22,186 nucleotides of DNA from GCA-2746795 sp046496595 (GCA_046496595.1 JAWOGU010000051.1:1-22186); one strand, 5' to 3'. Shown: positions 1-7,536, numbered from the stretch's first letter. Notes: a model not told the origin generated them from the letters alone. Made by a program: numbers and translations.

Positions 1-183
1 CTGAACGTGGATAAGATTAGGGCGCTTGGCTGGGAACCCCGGCATAGTTCTGAAGAAGCGGTGCGCAAAACGGCCGTTTGGTACCAAAACAACGAGTGGT
101 GGTGGCGTAAGATCAAGAGCGGCGAGTTTAAGGCGTACTACGAAAAGCAGTACGGCGAACGCATGCGCGCTACAGAGTCTTAA
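1..183 (+). CDS. rfbB: dTDP-glucose 4,6-dehydratase, C-terminal fragment (cut by window start)
   Basis: The window opens inside an open frame that runs 60 codons to a TAA at 181-183. Its product matches the last 60 residues of the complete dehydratase encoded on the opposite strand at 253-1281, with one substitution (Met for Leu near the end). The family converts dTDP-glucose to dTDP-4-keto-6-deoxyglucose in the dTDP-rhamnose and deoxysugar pathway. Only the C-terminal substrate-side region is visible (WEPRHS, WWWRKIKSGEF), so no cofactor or catalytic residue can be checked here. Eleven of the twelve codons that differ from the other copy are synonymous, which suggests that both genes are, or recently were, under selection. 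The rest of the gene should lie left of the window; a 3'-end pseudogene is the alternative. Confidence 0.75.
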   Translation: MNVDKIRALGWEPRHSSEEAVRKTAVWYQNNEWWWRKIKSGEFKAYYEKQYGERMRATES

Positions 184-252
184 ACAGCAGCCGCTTTCTT
201 TAGATTGGACCAATCTGCGAGATTGGTCCAATCTATAGAAAGTGGCTGCTGT
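184..252. terminator. Shared hairpin between convergent rfbB copies
   Basis: The spacer between the two convergent stop codons is nearly one perfect inverted repeat. The outer arms are AACAGCAGCC and GGCTGCTGTT, and the inner arms are AGATTGGACCAATCT (202-216) and AGATTGGTCCAATCT (220-234). The hairpin could serve as a bidirectional terminator for both genes, although the A/T runs at its feet are short. The inner part belongs to a dispersed double-palindrome family also found at 6515-6547 and 7537-7569. Confidence 0.5.
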
Positions 253-1281
253 TTAAGATTCCGTGGCGCGCAAACGCTCCCCGTACTGCTTTTCGTAATA
301 GGCCTTAAACTCGCCGCTCTTGATTTTACGCCACCACCACTCATTGTTCTGGTACCAAACGGCCGTTTTGCGCACCGCTTCTTCAGAACTATGCCGGGGT
401 TCCCAGCCAAGCGCCCTAATCTTATCCACGTTCAGGCTGTAACGGCGGTCGTGCCCCGGGCGGTCCGCCACGTGGCGGATCAAGTCACGCGGTTTGCCCA
501 GCGCATCCAGCAAAATCTCCACCATACGCATGTTTGCCATCTCCACGCCGGTGCCCACGTTATACGTCTCGCCAATCACCCCTTTGTGCAGCACCAAATC
601 AATCGCCTCACAGTGGTCCACCACGTACTGATACTCCCGCATCTGCTGCCCGTCGCCGTACACCGGCAGCGGCAGCCCATCCATGGCATTGGTGGCAAAC
701 AACGGCACCACCTTCTCAGGATACTGGAACGACCCAATGTTGTTGGAACCGCGTGTAATCGTCACGGGCAGGCCATACGTCACAAAATAAGCGTTCACCA
801 ACAGGTCGCCGCTGGCTTTGCTGGCGGCATACGGGCTGCGGGGATCCAGCTTATCCGTTTCCACACTGGAGTAGCCCGCCGGGATGTGGCCGTACACTTC
901 ATCAGTGGAAATTTGATGGTAACGCTCCAATCCATGATTTTTAGCCGCTTCCAACAGCACATAAGTGCCATACACGCCCGTCTGAATAAAGGCGTCCGGC
1001 TGCATGATGGAGCGGTCCACATGCGTTTCAGCGGCAAAATTGACGATGGTATCAATCTTGTACTGCTCGATGGTTTCATCCACTTTGGCGGCGTCACAAA
1101 TATCCCCCAGCACAAAATGGTAACGCGGCTCATCAGACACCTCCAGCAGGTTATCCAGATTACCCGCATACGTCAGCTTGTCGTAAACGACGATCTCATA
1201 CTCAGGGTACTTCTCCAGCATATAAATCACAAAATTAGAGCCAATAAACCCGGCCCCACCGGTAACCATAATATTTTTCAT
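253..1281 (-). CDS. rfbB: dTDP-glucose 4,6-dehydratase
   Basis: The 342-residue product is a full-length short-chain dehydratase of the extended SDR family. It oxidises C4, eliminates water across C5-C6 and reduces C6 of dTDP-glucose with bound NAD+, the second step of dTDP-L-rhamnose synthesis. Visible motifs are the Rossmann nucleotide loop GGAGFIGS (residues 8-15), NFAAETHVDRS (81-91), the catalytic STDEVYG (125-131) with the family's Asp-Glu pair, and the YxxxK couple YAASK (151-155). The length is normal for RfbB. The ATG at 1281 is preceded by a good AAAGGAG ribosome site. No rfbA, rfbC or rfbD is visible, so the gene is outside a complete rhamnose cluster in this window. A convergent second copy of its 3' end lies at 1-183. 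Confidence 0.95.
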   Translation of the reverse strand: MKNIMVTGGAGFIGSNFVIYMLEKYPEYEIVVYDKLTYAGNLDNLLEVSDEPRYHFVLGDICDAAKVDETIEQYKIDTIVNFAAETHVDRSIMQPDAFIQTGVYGTYVLLEAAKNHGLERYHQISTDEVYGHIPAGYSSVETDKLDPRSPYAASKASGDLLVNAYFVTYGLPVTITRGSNNIGSFQYPEKVVPLFATNAMDGLPLPVYGDGQQMREYQYVVDHCEAIDLVLHKGVIGETYNVGTGVEMANMRMVEILLDALGKPRDLIRHVADRPGHDRRYSLNVDKIRALGWEPRHSSEEAVRKTAVWYQNNEWWWRKIKSGEFKAYYEKQYGERLRATES

Positions 1282-1352
1282 ATCAAAACTCCTTTCTCAT
1301 GTAATTTGCTTTAAAGCATTTTAACCCACAACAGAGGCGTTATATCGTCTTG

Positions 1353-1430
1353 TAGTCGAATAGTCAGGCAGTCGTTTAGTCAAATAGCAGCAGGGTGGCA
1401 GAGGGGCAAAGTGGCAGGGCGGCAGGGTTT
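1353..1430. repeat. Intergenic short degenerate repeats
   Basis: The gap upstream of rfbB carries two runs of loosely repeated short words. One is an AGTC series (TAGTCGAATAGTCAGGCAGT, then GTTTAGTCAAATAG). The other is a GGCAG/GTGGCA series (CAGGGTGGCAGAGGGGCAAA, then GTGGCAGGGCGGCAGGG). The second series reappears upstream of typA at 19321-19335 and, inverted, at 19370-19402. No open frame or clear promoter is seen in it. Confidence 0.6.
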
Positions 1431-1432
1431 TG

Positions 1433-1458
1433 CCTTCATCCTTCATCCTTCATCCTTC
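1433..1458. repeat. CCTTCAT heptamer tandem repeat at the nudC stop
   Basis: Three perfect CCTTCAT units are followed by a partial fourth. The nudC stop codon (minus strand, 1436-1438) and its last few codons (Met-Lys-Asp-Glu-Gly) lie inside the array. Because the unit is 7 bp, loss or gain of one unit would shift the frame and alter the C-terminus. Confidence 0.8.
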
Positions 1459-2314
1459 CGCTCTCCCCCTTCCGAAACGCCTCAATCAGCCGATTGGCAA
1501 TACTCATGGGCGGCGGGTAGGGCGGCAGATTGTCGGGCCGGAACCACTGCGCGTCTACGATTTCCGTTTCTTGCAACACAAGCTCGCCGCTGGCGTAGTC
1601 GGCGGTAAAGGCGATCATCAACGAATTTGGAAAAGGCCAGGGCTGGCTGCCAAAGTAACGGATATTGGCGACTTCGAGTCCCACCTCTTCCCGGATTTCA
1701 CGCCGCACGCAAGTTTCCAATGTTTCGCCCGGCTCCACGAAGCCTGCCAGGACGCTGTACATGGGGGTTTTGTAACGCTTGCTTCTGGCGAGCAAGATTT
1801 CACGGCCGTTCTCCCCCTTTCTCGTCACCTGCACAATCATCGCCGGGGACAGCCGGGGATAGCTGGTATGACCGCAGTGGGCGCATTTTTTAACACGCTC
1901 ATTCGGCGACAAATGCATCTGCGCGCCGCAGCGCCCGCAAAACTGATTCGTGCGGTCCCAGTCCACCAACTGCACCGCCCGCCCCGCCAGCCACAGATGA
2001 TCTTCCGGTAAACGGCCGTACAAGCGGCGTAAATCCAGCAGCGCCATGCCGGCCGGCAGGTCAGACTCCGGCCTGTCCGGCGCCAGTTCCGCAACAAAAC
2101 AATGCGGTCCCTGCTGCAAATAACCCAAATACTGCTGCCGCGCCACGCGCCAGCCGGGCAGCTTCAGCGCCGCCGGATTGACGATAAACGGCAGTGCCGC
2201 CTGTCCATTGTCAGCCAGGCTCACCAACATCTCGGCATCACGAAAAAGAAACCAAAAAGCGGGCGCAGCGCGATTGTCGGGCGGGGCATATGCCGGTACA
2301 AAGTTCTCGTTCAT
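1436..2314 (-). CDS. nudC: NudC-type NAD(H) pyrophosphatase / RNA decapping Nudix hydrolase
   Basis: The 292-residue product has the NudC plan. An N-terminal domain is followed by a zinc ribbon with four cysteines (C126, C129, C144, C147), a Nudix box (GFVEPGETLETCVRREIREE onward, about 191-213) and the family-specific SQPWPFPNS (223-231). NudC enzymes hydrolyse NADH to NMNH and AMP and remove NAD caps from RNA 5' ends. I place the start at the ATG at 2314. The frame stays open to 2446, but the extra 44 residues would be a translation of intergenic repeats (see 2390-2440) and have no NudC resemblance. The ribosome site is weak (AGGGATCC upstream). The C-terminal Met-Lys-Asp-Glu-Gly is encoded by a heptamer repeat. 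The gene lies in the same orientation as its neighbours, but gaps of about 140-150 bp make a shared operon uncertain. Confidence 0.93.
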   Translation of the reverse strand: MNENFVPAYAPPDNRAAPAFWFLFRDAEMLVSLADNGQAALPFIVNPAALKLPGWRVARQQYLGYLQQGPHCFVAELAPDRPESDLPAGMALLDLRRLYGRLPEDHLWLAGRAVQLVDWDRTNQFCGRCGAQMHLSPNERVKKCAHCGHTSYPRLSPAMIVQVTRKGENGREILLARSKRYKTPMYSVLAGFVEPGETLETCVRREIREEVGLEVANIRYFGSQPWPFPNSLMIAFTADYASGELVLQETEIVDAQWFRPDNLPPYPPPMSIANRLIEAFRKGESGRMKDEG

Positions 2315-2389
2315 AGAGGATCCCTGGTATTCGTAAGCCAAAATCCGTATTCCGATTCCCGATTGGCGACTACCAGAGAGTTCGCCTGG

Positions 2390-2440
2390 CGGATTACCGA
2401 TTACGGATAACCGATTACCGATTACGGAATGCGGATTACC
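2390..2440. repeat. GATTACCG/GATTACGG short-period repeat
   Basis: The gap between nudC and the lipoprotein gene holds about six degenerate copies of a GATTAC-CG word (for example CGGATTACCGATTACGGATA), with the upstream stretch around 2341-2371 looking like decayed copies. It is read through by the open frame upstream of nudC, which is why that longer start is rejected. Confidence 0.7.
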
Positions 2441-2451
2441 AAACACGGGTA

Positions 2452-3420
2452 CTAACCGTAAGGATCAGAGGTAGGTACCGGCGTATTGGGATTGGGATAA
2501 CCGGGACTGGTAGCCGCCGGTGTTTGCGTCGTCAGGCCGGGCACAGTCGCCGAAGGCGTGAATGTGGGCGTGGCAGTGCCGCCAGGGGCGGGCGTTCCCG
2601 TCTGTCCGGGCAGGAGCGTGGGCGGCACGGTTTGGCCGGGTATAGGGGTGGTTGTCATTAAGCCGCTGACTGTGCCGGTGGGCGTAGGGGTGAGCGTAAG
2701 CGGCCCAGGCGGAGTGCCAGGGAAGGGGGGCGTGTTGGTAGCCAGAGGTGTAATGCCAATACCGGGTTGATCAGGAACGGCCGTTTCCAGCGTTCTTGTT
2801 TCCAATGGTGTCACCACAATCCCCGGCTGAGTCGCCACAATGGTGCCCGAAGCGCCCGGCAGCGTAGGCATCACCGTGCGGCTGATCAGCGGCAGCGGAT
2901 TGGGCGCAATGATGCGCTCCACCTGCAAATACCAGGCCACCCCATCAGCCGGTCCCTTGCCACAACCCAGCGGCCCGTCATACAGCCGCCAAACCCCCTC
3001 CACCGTCATCTCCAGCCCTTCCGGCAAATATCTGACCAGTTCCTCAAAACCCAGCGCATTAAGCTGCAACTCCTCCGCAATCAGCCCCCAGGCGAACAAC
3101 GGCCCGGTGTACAAACGGCAGTCAGGCGGCGCTAAAATCATATAATTGCCGGTCACGCGAATCCGCTGATTCTGATAAGCAGCCGGTTCCGCGTTCAACT
3201 CCGTAAAACTCAATGCCAGCAACTGCCCGTCTACCGTGGCCTCGCCACGAGTACGCGTAGGCCGGAAAGGTTTCAGACCGTCGTCGCTACCGCCGCCGCC
3301 GCACGACGCCGCCACAATCAGGATCAACAGCAGCAAGCCCAACAAAATCACAACCGGCGCCAGATAACGCAGGCGCGGGTCACGCTGCCAGGAGGTTGTG
3401 ATTTGTTCGTCTTCGCTCAT
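2452..3420 (-). CDS. Putative lipoprotein with Pro/Thr-rich C-terminal tail
   Basis: The 322-residue protein has no family I can name. A short basic and acidic N-terminus is followed by a strong hydrophobic segment (about residues 21-39) ending in VAASC and a glycine run, which fits a lipobox; anchoring on the outer face is therefore likely. Residues of about 55-170 form a compact region rich in beta-strand patterns (IRVTGNYMIL, MTVEGVWRLYDG, WYLQVERI) that could be an OB-like fold; that is only a guess. From about residue 180 to the end the protein is low-complexity Pro/Thr/Gly, typical of a cell-surface linker or glycosylated stalk. The ATG at 3420 lies 46 bp after the stop of the VWA protein gene, so the two are probably co-transcribed. 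The function is unknown. Confidence 0.8.
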   Translation of the reverse strand: MSEDEQITTSWQRDPRLRYLAPVVILLGLLLLILIVAASCGGGGSDDGLKPFRPTRTRGEATVDGQLLALSFTELNAEPAAYQNQRIRVTGNYMILAPPDCRLYTGPLFAWGLIAEELQLNALGFEELVRYLPEGLEMTVEGVWRLYDGPLGCGKGPADGVAWYLQVERIIAPNPLPLISRTVMPTLPGASGTIVATQPGIVVTPLETRTLETAVPDQPGIGITPLATNTPPFPGTPPGPLTLTPTPTGTVSGLMTTTPIPGQTVPPTLLPGQTGTPAPGGTATPTFTPSATVPGLTTQTPAATSPGYPNPNTPVPTSDPYG

Positions 3421-3466
3421 CTATAATCGTTATCCGGTAGTATATTCCTCTCCCTGTGGGGGAGAA

Positions 3467-5359
3467 TTAGGGTGGTGGTTTCTGCGCGCCGCCGCGCAGT
3501 GTAAACCCATTCAGCTTCGGCAAGCGCACACCACGGTAATGAACCCACCATTCGACGATCAAAATCAAGATCGCCGCCAGCAGCAGCCAGGGCCACCACT
3601 CTCTCTGGCCCACGTTGCCCTCATCCTCCGTCGTTACCGTCACCTGCCCAATGTCCAGCACTTCGGCCGGCAAGATGGCCGATTCGGCCGGGCTAAAAAG
3701 GTTGACGGCAAAGCTGCCGGCAGATTGCGCGCCCTCGTTATCCTGTAAACTGACCTGATACAGGCCAAGCTGGTCGGTTTCCGGGAAGATCAGAGCCGCT
3801 TCGCCAACCGGCGTTTGCCACACACTGCCATCTGGTTTTGTCACCAAAACGGCCGTTGTCGCCGCCGCCGGAGAAATGGAAACTGGGTCGCCCGGCTGCA
3901 AACCGGTAGGCGCGTCAAAAGCGCGTCCAGGACTAAGCCAGCTCGTAATATTAGCCATTAAAATGGGAAATGCAATTTGCAAGGGCAGGTCAGAGTCGCG
4001 CACGTCAAACGTCAAAACGGCCAGACGCTGCCCGTTTTGCTCCCCAATGAGCAGCAGCGGACCGCCCTCCGCCTGGACTAAAGTCTGCGCCCAAGGCGCT
4101 TCCACGTTCTTGGCCTGCCGCACGTGGACGTTGCGCCAATCCACAAATTGCAGCAGCGGCGAATCGGCTAAACGGATGGCAACCGTATTAGAAAAGACGC
4201 CGGTCACATTGAGCAAACCGGCGTCCCCGACGGGCGGATTGATAATGAGCATGTCAGCCTGAGGCAGCGGATCGGGCAGCGGTACGCCATCGAACACGAC
4301 CAGGTCGAAGGCTTCCTGCGTAACATCGCTGCCAGGGCCGGCTTTAAACGCTTCAACGCCGGGCAGCACGCTAAACACCTGCTCCAGGAACAGGTTACCC
4401 TCCGTCACCAGCAGCGTCCGGTTGCTGACGCCGCCTTCATGCACCGCAAAAGCGGCGTCATCCAGCGCCAGGTAGTCGTTTTCATGGTCGGAGAGACGAG
4501 CTTCGATGGCAGCCGTGCCGTCCGGCAAATCCCAGGTGAGGTTGGTCGTGCTGCCGGCGGGCACAGAGATACGGCGGGAATCGTAAAGCACGCCGTCCAG
4601 CGTCAGGCTGAATAACGCGGTCTGATCCAGCACGCCCTGGTTGGCGATGCTGGCAAACAACTGCGGGCCGGCTGCGGTGCTGCGCGTCGCCAGCGCCGAA
4701 ATCGCTAAATTTTCACCGCTCCCGCCTATCGGCCGGTAAACCGGGGCCGTGGGCAGCGGCGGCAAATCGCCAGACAACCCGCCATCGGAAACGATAACGA
4801 TGCGCCCATCCCGAAAGCCTTGCGCCGCGCCGGCAGCCAGCGCCAGGGCTGCTTCCCAATTAGGCGCAGCGGTAGTGGGCTGGGCGTTCTCCAGCGCGCG
4901 GCGCAAAATAGTCTTGTCGCTGGTGGCCGCCGCCAGCACCGTAGGCGTATCGCCGACGTGGATGAGAGTCATCTGGTTGTCGCCGCCCAGGTCGTTGATA
5001 AGGTTGGCGACCTCCGCTTTGGCGGCCTCGAAGCGGCTGGGCGTCACGTCAGTGGCTTGCATCGAAGCGGAAGCGTCCAGCAAAACCACCGTACTGCCGC
5101 TGATAACCGAGGGAACGGGGAAAAACGGCCGTGCCAAAGCCAGCACCAGCGCCGCTAAAATAAGAAGCTGCAAAAGCAGGAGCAAGTTGCGCCGCAGCTT
5201 TTGCCAGGGGGCATTGGCCTCCCGGTCGCGCAGAAGCTTTTGCCAGAGCAGGGTGCTGCTCACCATCACCTCCCGCCGCCGCAGCCGCAGCATGTACATG
5301 AGGATGATGGGCACAGCCAACAAGCCCAACAGAAGGAAAGCAGGCGTCAGGAATGACAA
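3467..5359 (-). CDS. BatA-like membrane protein with von Willebrand factor A domain
   Basis: The 630-residue protein begins with the BatA (aerotolerance regulator) N-terminal double-membrane-helix module. It has a first helix at about 5-24, a basic loop with the typical LRLRRRE, and a second helix at about 57-79 ending in LALARPFF. A VWA domain follows with the start of a MIDAS metal site, DASAS (D95, S97, S99). A long beta-rich periplasmic-type region follows, then a C-terminal membrane helix near residue 590 (WWPWLLLAAILILIVEWW) and a short basic tail. BatA-type proteins usually sit beside a MoxR ATPase and a DUF58 protein; neither is in the window. The start appears to be TTG at 5359, since no ATG fits and the BatA motif begins immediately. 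The lipoprotein gene follows 46 bp downstream and may act with it at the cell surface. Confidence 0.88.
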   Translation of the reverse strand: MSFLTPAFLLLGLLAVPIILMYMLRLRRREVMVSSTLLWQKLLRDREANAPWQKLRRNLLLLLQLLILAALVLALARPFFPVPSVISGSTVVLLDASASMQATDVTPSRFEAAKAEVANLINDLGGDNQMTLIHVGDTPTVLAAATSDKTILRRALENAQPTTAAPNWEAALALAAGAAQGFRDGRIVIVSDGGLSGDLPPLPTAPVYRPIGGSGENLAISALATRSTAAGPQLFASIANQGVLDQTALFSLTLDGVLYDSRRISVPAGSTTNLTWDLPDGTAAIEARLSDHENDYLALDDAAFAVHEGGVSNRTLLVTEGNLFLEQVFSVLPGVEAFKAGPGSDVTQEAFDLVVFDGVPLPDPLPQADMLIINPPVGDAGLLNVTGVFSNTVAIRLADSPLLQFVDWRNVHVRQAKNVEAPWAQTLVQAEGGPLLLIGEQNGQRLAVLTFDVRDSDLPLQIAFPILMANITSWLSPGRAFDAPTGLQPGDPVSISPAAATTAVLVTKPDGSVWQTPVGEAALIFPETDQLGLYQVSLQDNEGAQSAGSFAVNLFSPAESAILPAEVLDIGQVTVTTEDEGNVGQREWWPWLLLAAILILIVEWWVHYRGVRLPKLNGFTLRGGAQKPPP

Positions 5360-5379
5360 GGCTCTAGGTGTAGGCGATA

Positions 5380-5396
5380 GTCACTTTGAAAGTGAC
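5380..5396. repeat. GTCACTTT-G-AAAGTGAC perfect palindrome
   Basis: Two 8-bp arms surround one central base, just upstream of the VWA gene start. A second, weaker pair (ATCAC...GTGAT) follows within 30 bp. It could be an operator for the minus-strand gene or a member of a dispersed palindrome family; the sequence alone does not decide. Confidence 0.5.
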
Positions 5397-5537
5397 CATC
5401 ACTTGATATGGCAGGTGATAGTGTCATAACAGAGGGAAGGATACACGAGAACTCAGAGTTTGGGCAATCGCCTTCATAGAGCATTCACCGGCTTAGGATT
5501 GATTGCCCGCGATTATACCATCCTGTCAGCAGAGTTA

Positions 5538-5546
5538 TGGTACAAT
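5538..5546 (+). promoter_or_regulatory. Possible extended -10 promoter for the DUF1269 gene
   Basis: TGGTACAAT has the TGn extension followed by a TATAAT-like hexamer (5541-5546), about 80 bp before the ATG at 5625. No convincing -35 hexamer is seen, as is tolerated for extended -10 promoters. The rest of the 265-bp divergent gap between the VWA gene and this gene holds only the 5380-5396 palindrome. Confidence 0.35.
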
Positions 5547-5624
5547 TTCCTGGCGTATGACATCATTCGTCACACAATCGTTGTGGTGGCGGTAAGGGAT
5601 ACAACTAATTTAAGGAGAATTTTT

Positions 5625-6203
5625 ATGCCAAGTGAAATCGGTAATCAAGCAGCACGTTCCGCCGGAGGAGCCTCCACCGGCTCTCAGTTAACAGAAAGAC
5701 TGCCCAGCCAACTGGTTGTGGTCACGTTTGAGGACATGGAGCAGGCGCAAGGTTTATACGACGCGCTAAAAGATTTGGACGACAAAAAAGTGGTCAACCT
5801 GGAAGACGCCGTGTTTGTTACCAAAAACGAGGCTGGCGAACTGTCAGTTAATGAAAAAGTACACAGCGAAAAGCGCAGCGGCGCAGTCAAAGGCGCAGTT
5901 TTAGGCACACTGATTGGCTGGATGCTCGGCGGTCCGATATTGGGCTTGGCAGGCGGCGCCATTGTGGGACGCATGATCGGCAAGAAAATTGACCTGGGTG
6001 TGGACAAAGGCACCATTCAATCCATTGCCAACGACCTGGACAACGGCCATACCGCCTTGTTTATCCTGGGTTCAACCACGCATCGGCCAACCGTCATCGA
6101 CACCTTCAAACAGTTCAGCGGCAAAATTGTAGCCACGACCATCGATACTGAGGCGCAAGAACGGCTGCAAAAGGCATTGGATGAGGAAAGTGGGGAATCG
6201 TAA
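5625..6203 (+). CDS. DUF1269-like glycine-zipper protein
   Basis: The 192-residue product resembles the DUF1269 family of uncharacterised, possibly membrane-associated stress proteins. An N-terminal alpha/beta part (QLVVVTFEDMEQAQGLYDAL, about 29-48) is followed by a hydrophobic glycine-rich stretch (about 86-119: GAVLGTLIGWMLGGPILGLA and onward). That stretch looks like one or two glycine-zipper helices. A second alpha/beta half (HTALFILGS, GKIVATTID) closes the protein. The ATG at 5625 has a textbook AAGGAG 8 bp upstream; the frame is open back to 5460 but that extension has no family resemblance. It is probably a single-gene transcript, with a hairpin terminator at 6263. Its neighbour is a universal stress protein, which fits a general stress setting, but no specific function is known. 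Confidence 0.85.
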   Translation: MPSEIGNQAARSAGGASTGSQLTERLPSQLVVVTFEDMEQAQGLYDALKDLDDKKVVNLEDAVFVTKNEAGELSVNEKVHSEKRSGAVKGAVLGTLIGWMLGGPILGLAGGAIVGRMIGKKIDLGVDKGTIQSIANDLDNGHTALFILGSTTHRPTVIDTFKQFSGKIVATTIDTEAQERLQKALDEESGES

Positions 6204-6262
6204 ACAGTAAACAGTGTACAGTTTTCAGTATGTTGGGAAACTGTCTAAAACCAGACAAGTTG

Positions 6263-6297
6263 ACAGCGTGTTCGTGTAAGCGGGCACGCTGTTTTTG
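6263..6297 (+). terminator. Rho-independent terminator after the DUF1269 gene
   Basis: The stem ACAGCGTG (6263-6270) pairs with CACGCTGT (6285-6292) and runs straight into a T run (6292-6296). It lies 60 bp after the stop codon. The segment between contains AACAGTAAACAGT-type short repeats (6204-6229). Confidence 0.75.
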
Positions 6298-6344
6298 TTA
6301 TCAGTTATCCGTTCACTGCTGATTTTTGACTGCCCTGAAAAAAC

Positions 6345-6377
6345 CACAGATTTCGCAGATGGCGCAGATTTTTTTCT
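6345..6377. repeat. CGCAGAT short direct repeats
   Basis: Three CAGAT units spaced about 10 bp apart (CACAGATTTCGCAGATGGCG, then CAGATT) end in a T run. They sit in the 410-bp gene-free stretch between the DUF1269 and universal stress genes. That stretch otherwise holds the terminator at 6263, a weak promoter-like TACAAT at 6477-6482 and the double palindrome at 6515. Confidence 0.55.
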
Positions 6378-6514
6378 CGAGTAACTTTACGTCTGCTTCG
6401 GCATTGCTCAGTACAAGTTTGCGCCTTTACGTGAGCTTTTTCGGTAGAGACATTTTTGGGTAACGCCATTATGCTTTACAATAAAAGAACTAAAAGAAGA
6501 AAGTGAACTTGGCG

Positions 6515-6547
6515 AGATTGGGCCAATCTTGAAGATTGGCCCAATCT
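6515..6547. repeat. Double palindrome AGATTGGnCCAATCT, copy 2
   Basis: AGATTGGGCCAATCT (6515-6529) and AGATTGGCCCAATCT (6533-6547) are separated by TGA. Each half is itself a palindrome, so the element can form two small hairpins or one long one. The same architecture occurs at 202-234 and 7537-7569; here it lies 66 bp upstream of the universal stress gene. Confidence 0.8.
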
Positions 6548-6613
6548 GGAAATTCAAACACACCGTACCTTTTACCAACTGCATGACTTCATCACTACGG
6601 AGAGGGGTTGACC

Positions 6614-7528
6614 ATGTTTAAGACAATTTTGGTACCGCTGGATGGATCACTGCTATCAGAATGTGCGTTGGCGCCGGCGCTGGCTCTGGCGCAAACATAT
6701 AAAGCAAAAATAGTGCTTGTCACCGTGTTGGTGGAACGCGCGATAATTCCAACAGATGAATATTATGATGCGCCAGCTTCCCTAATACCTGAGCTGGAAA
6801 TTTCTCCCATGAAGGAACGATTGACGAATTATTTGGACAGCATCGTCGAAACCCGCGCCGGGGCCAATGTGCCCATGCGCGCCATCATGTTGGAAGGGAG
6901 TGCGGCTGATTGTGTGGTGGAAACGGCCGTTTCCAACCAGACGGATCTCGTTATCATGGGCACCCACGGCCGTTCCGGCATGTCGCGCTGGCTGCTGGGC
7001 AGCGTCACCCAAAAAGTAATCCGCAATCTTCCCTGTCCCATCATGGCAATCCGCGACGAACGCCCCATCAAAAACATCCTCATCACCCTGGACCAAACCA
7101 TGCTTTCCGAACAGGCGCTGGATCCAGGTTTTGCCGTCGCTGGCGCCCTCAACGCCCGTGTCCACTTGTTAACCATCATCGAAGACGCCGCTATTCCCCT
7201 GGAAGGCGGCGAATGGTCTGCCGCCGAACTCAAAAGCCATGCCGCCCTGGGGGAAGAGTTATTCGCCCAAGAGGAAGCCTACCTGCATGACCTGGAAATA
7301 CGCTACCAGACGACACAGCCCATCAAAACGGCCGTGCGCAACGGCAAACCCCAACACGCCATACTCGCCTACGCCGCTGAACAAAACATCGACCTCATCG
7401 TCATGGCAACCCACAACCGGGCCGGTGTCAAGCGCTGGCTCTACAAAAGCGTCACGAAACTAGTCATGAACGGCAGCCAATGCTCCATGCTCATCCTCAA
7501 GCCCAATACCCAAACAGACACATACTAA
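6614..7528 (+). CDS. Tandem-domain universal stress protein
   Basis: The 304-residue protein consists of two UspA domains in one chain. Each starts with the beta-strand/Asp signature (ILVPLDGS at 5-12; ILITLDQT at 155-162). The first domain carries the complete ATP-binding motif G-2x-G-9x-G-S (GTHGRSGMSRWLLGS, G116, G119, G129). The second has the equivalent stretch ATHNRAGVKRWLYKS, in which all three glycines are replaced (A265, N268, K278), so it probably does not bind ATP in the same way. Usp proteins are cytoplasmic stress-response and nucleotide-sensing factors with no single reaction. I use the ATG at 6614, preceded by GGAGAGGGG; the TTG at 6608 is the alternative. Double palindromes flank the gene on both sides. 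Confidence 0.93.
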   Translation: MFKTILVPLDGSLLSECALAPALALAQTYKAKIVLVTVLVERAIIPTDEYYDAPASLIPELEISPMKERLTNYLDSIVETRAGANVPMRAIMLEGSAADCVVETAVSNQTDLVIMGTHGRSGMSRWLLGSVTQKVIRNLPCPIMAIRDERPIKNILITLDQTMLSEQALDPGFAVAGALNARVHLLTIIEDAAIPLEGGEWSAAELKSHAALGEELFAQEEAYLHDLEIRYQTTQPIKTAVRNGKPQHAILAYAAEQNIDLIVMATHNRAGVKRWLYKSVTKLVMNGSQCSMLILKPNTQTDTY

Positions 7529-7536
7529 ACCCGGCG

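Larger units (their letters stand above)
1..433. repeat. Long imperfect inverted repeat made by two rfbB 3' ends
   Basis: Positions 1-216 and the reverse complement of 220-433 align without gaps, with about 14 mismatches counted by eye. All mismatches lie in the half nearest the centre; the outer 86 or so bases are identical. The arms are the 3' ends of two convergent dehydratase genes plus their shared downstream sequence, and the centre is 217-219. The repeat may extend beyond the left edge of the window. Confidence 0.85.

Noticed and set aside
1..433. Inverted repeat as a fold-back assembly artefact
   Set aside because: The arms differ at about 14 positions, mostly synonymous codon changes, which a fold-back of one molecule would not produce. 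It is kept as a real duplication, although strain mixing cannot be fully excluded.
205..1314. A 369-codon plus-strand open frame antisense to rfbB
   Set aside because: Its translation is His/Arg-rich with no domain, and it lies wholly over a well-conserved dehydratase gene. It is a codon-bias shadow.
2315..2446. Longer N-terminus for the NudC protein
   Set aside because: The additional 44 residues are translated from GATTACCG-type repeats and add nothing found in the family; the ATG at 2314 gives a normal NudC length.
6471..6482. TACAAT as the universal stress gene promoter
   Set aside because: No -35 hexamer at a normal distance is convincing (TTTTGG at 17 bp), and the double palindrome lies between it and the gene. 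It is mentioned only as weak.
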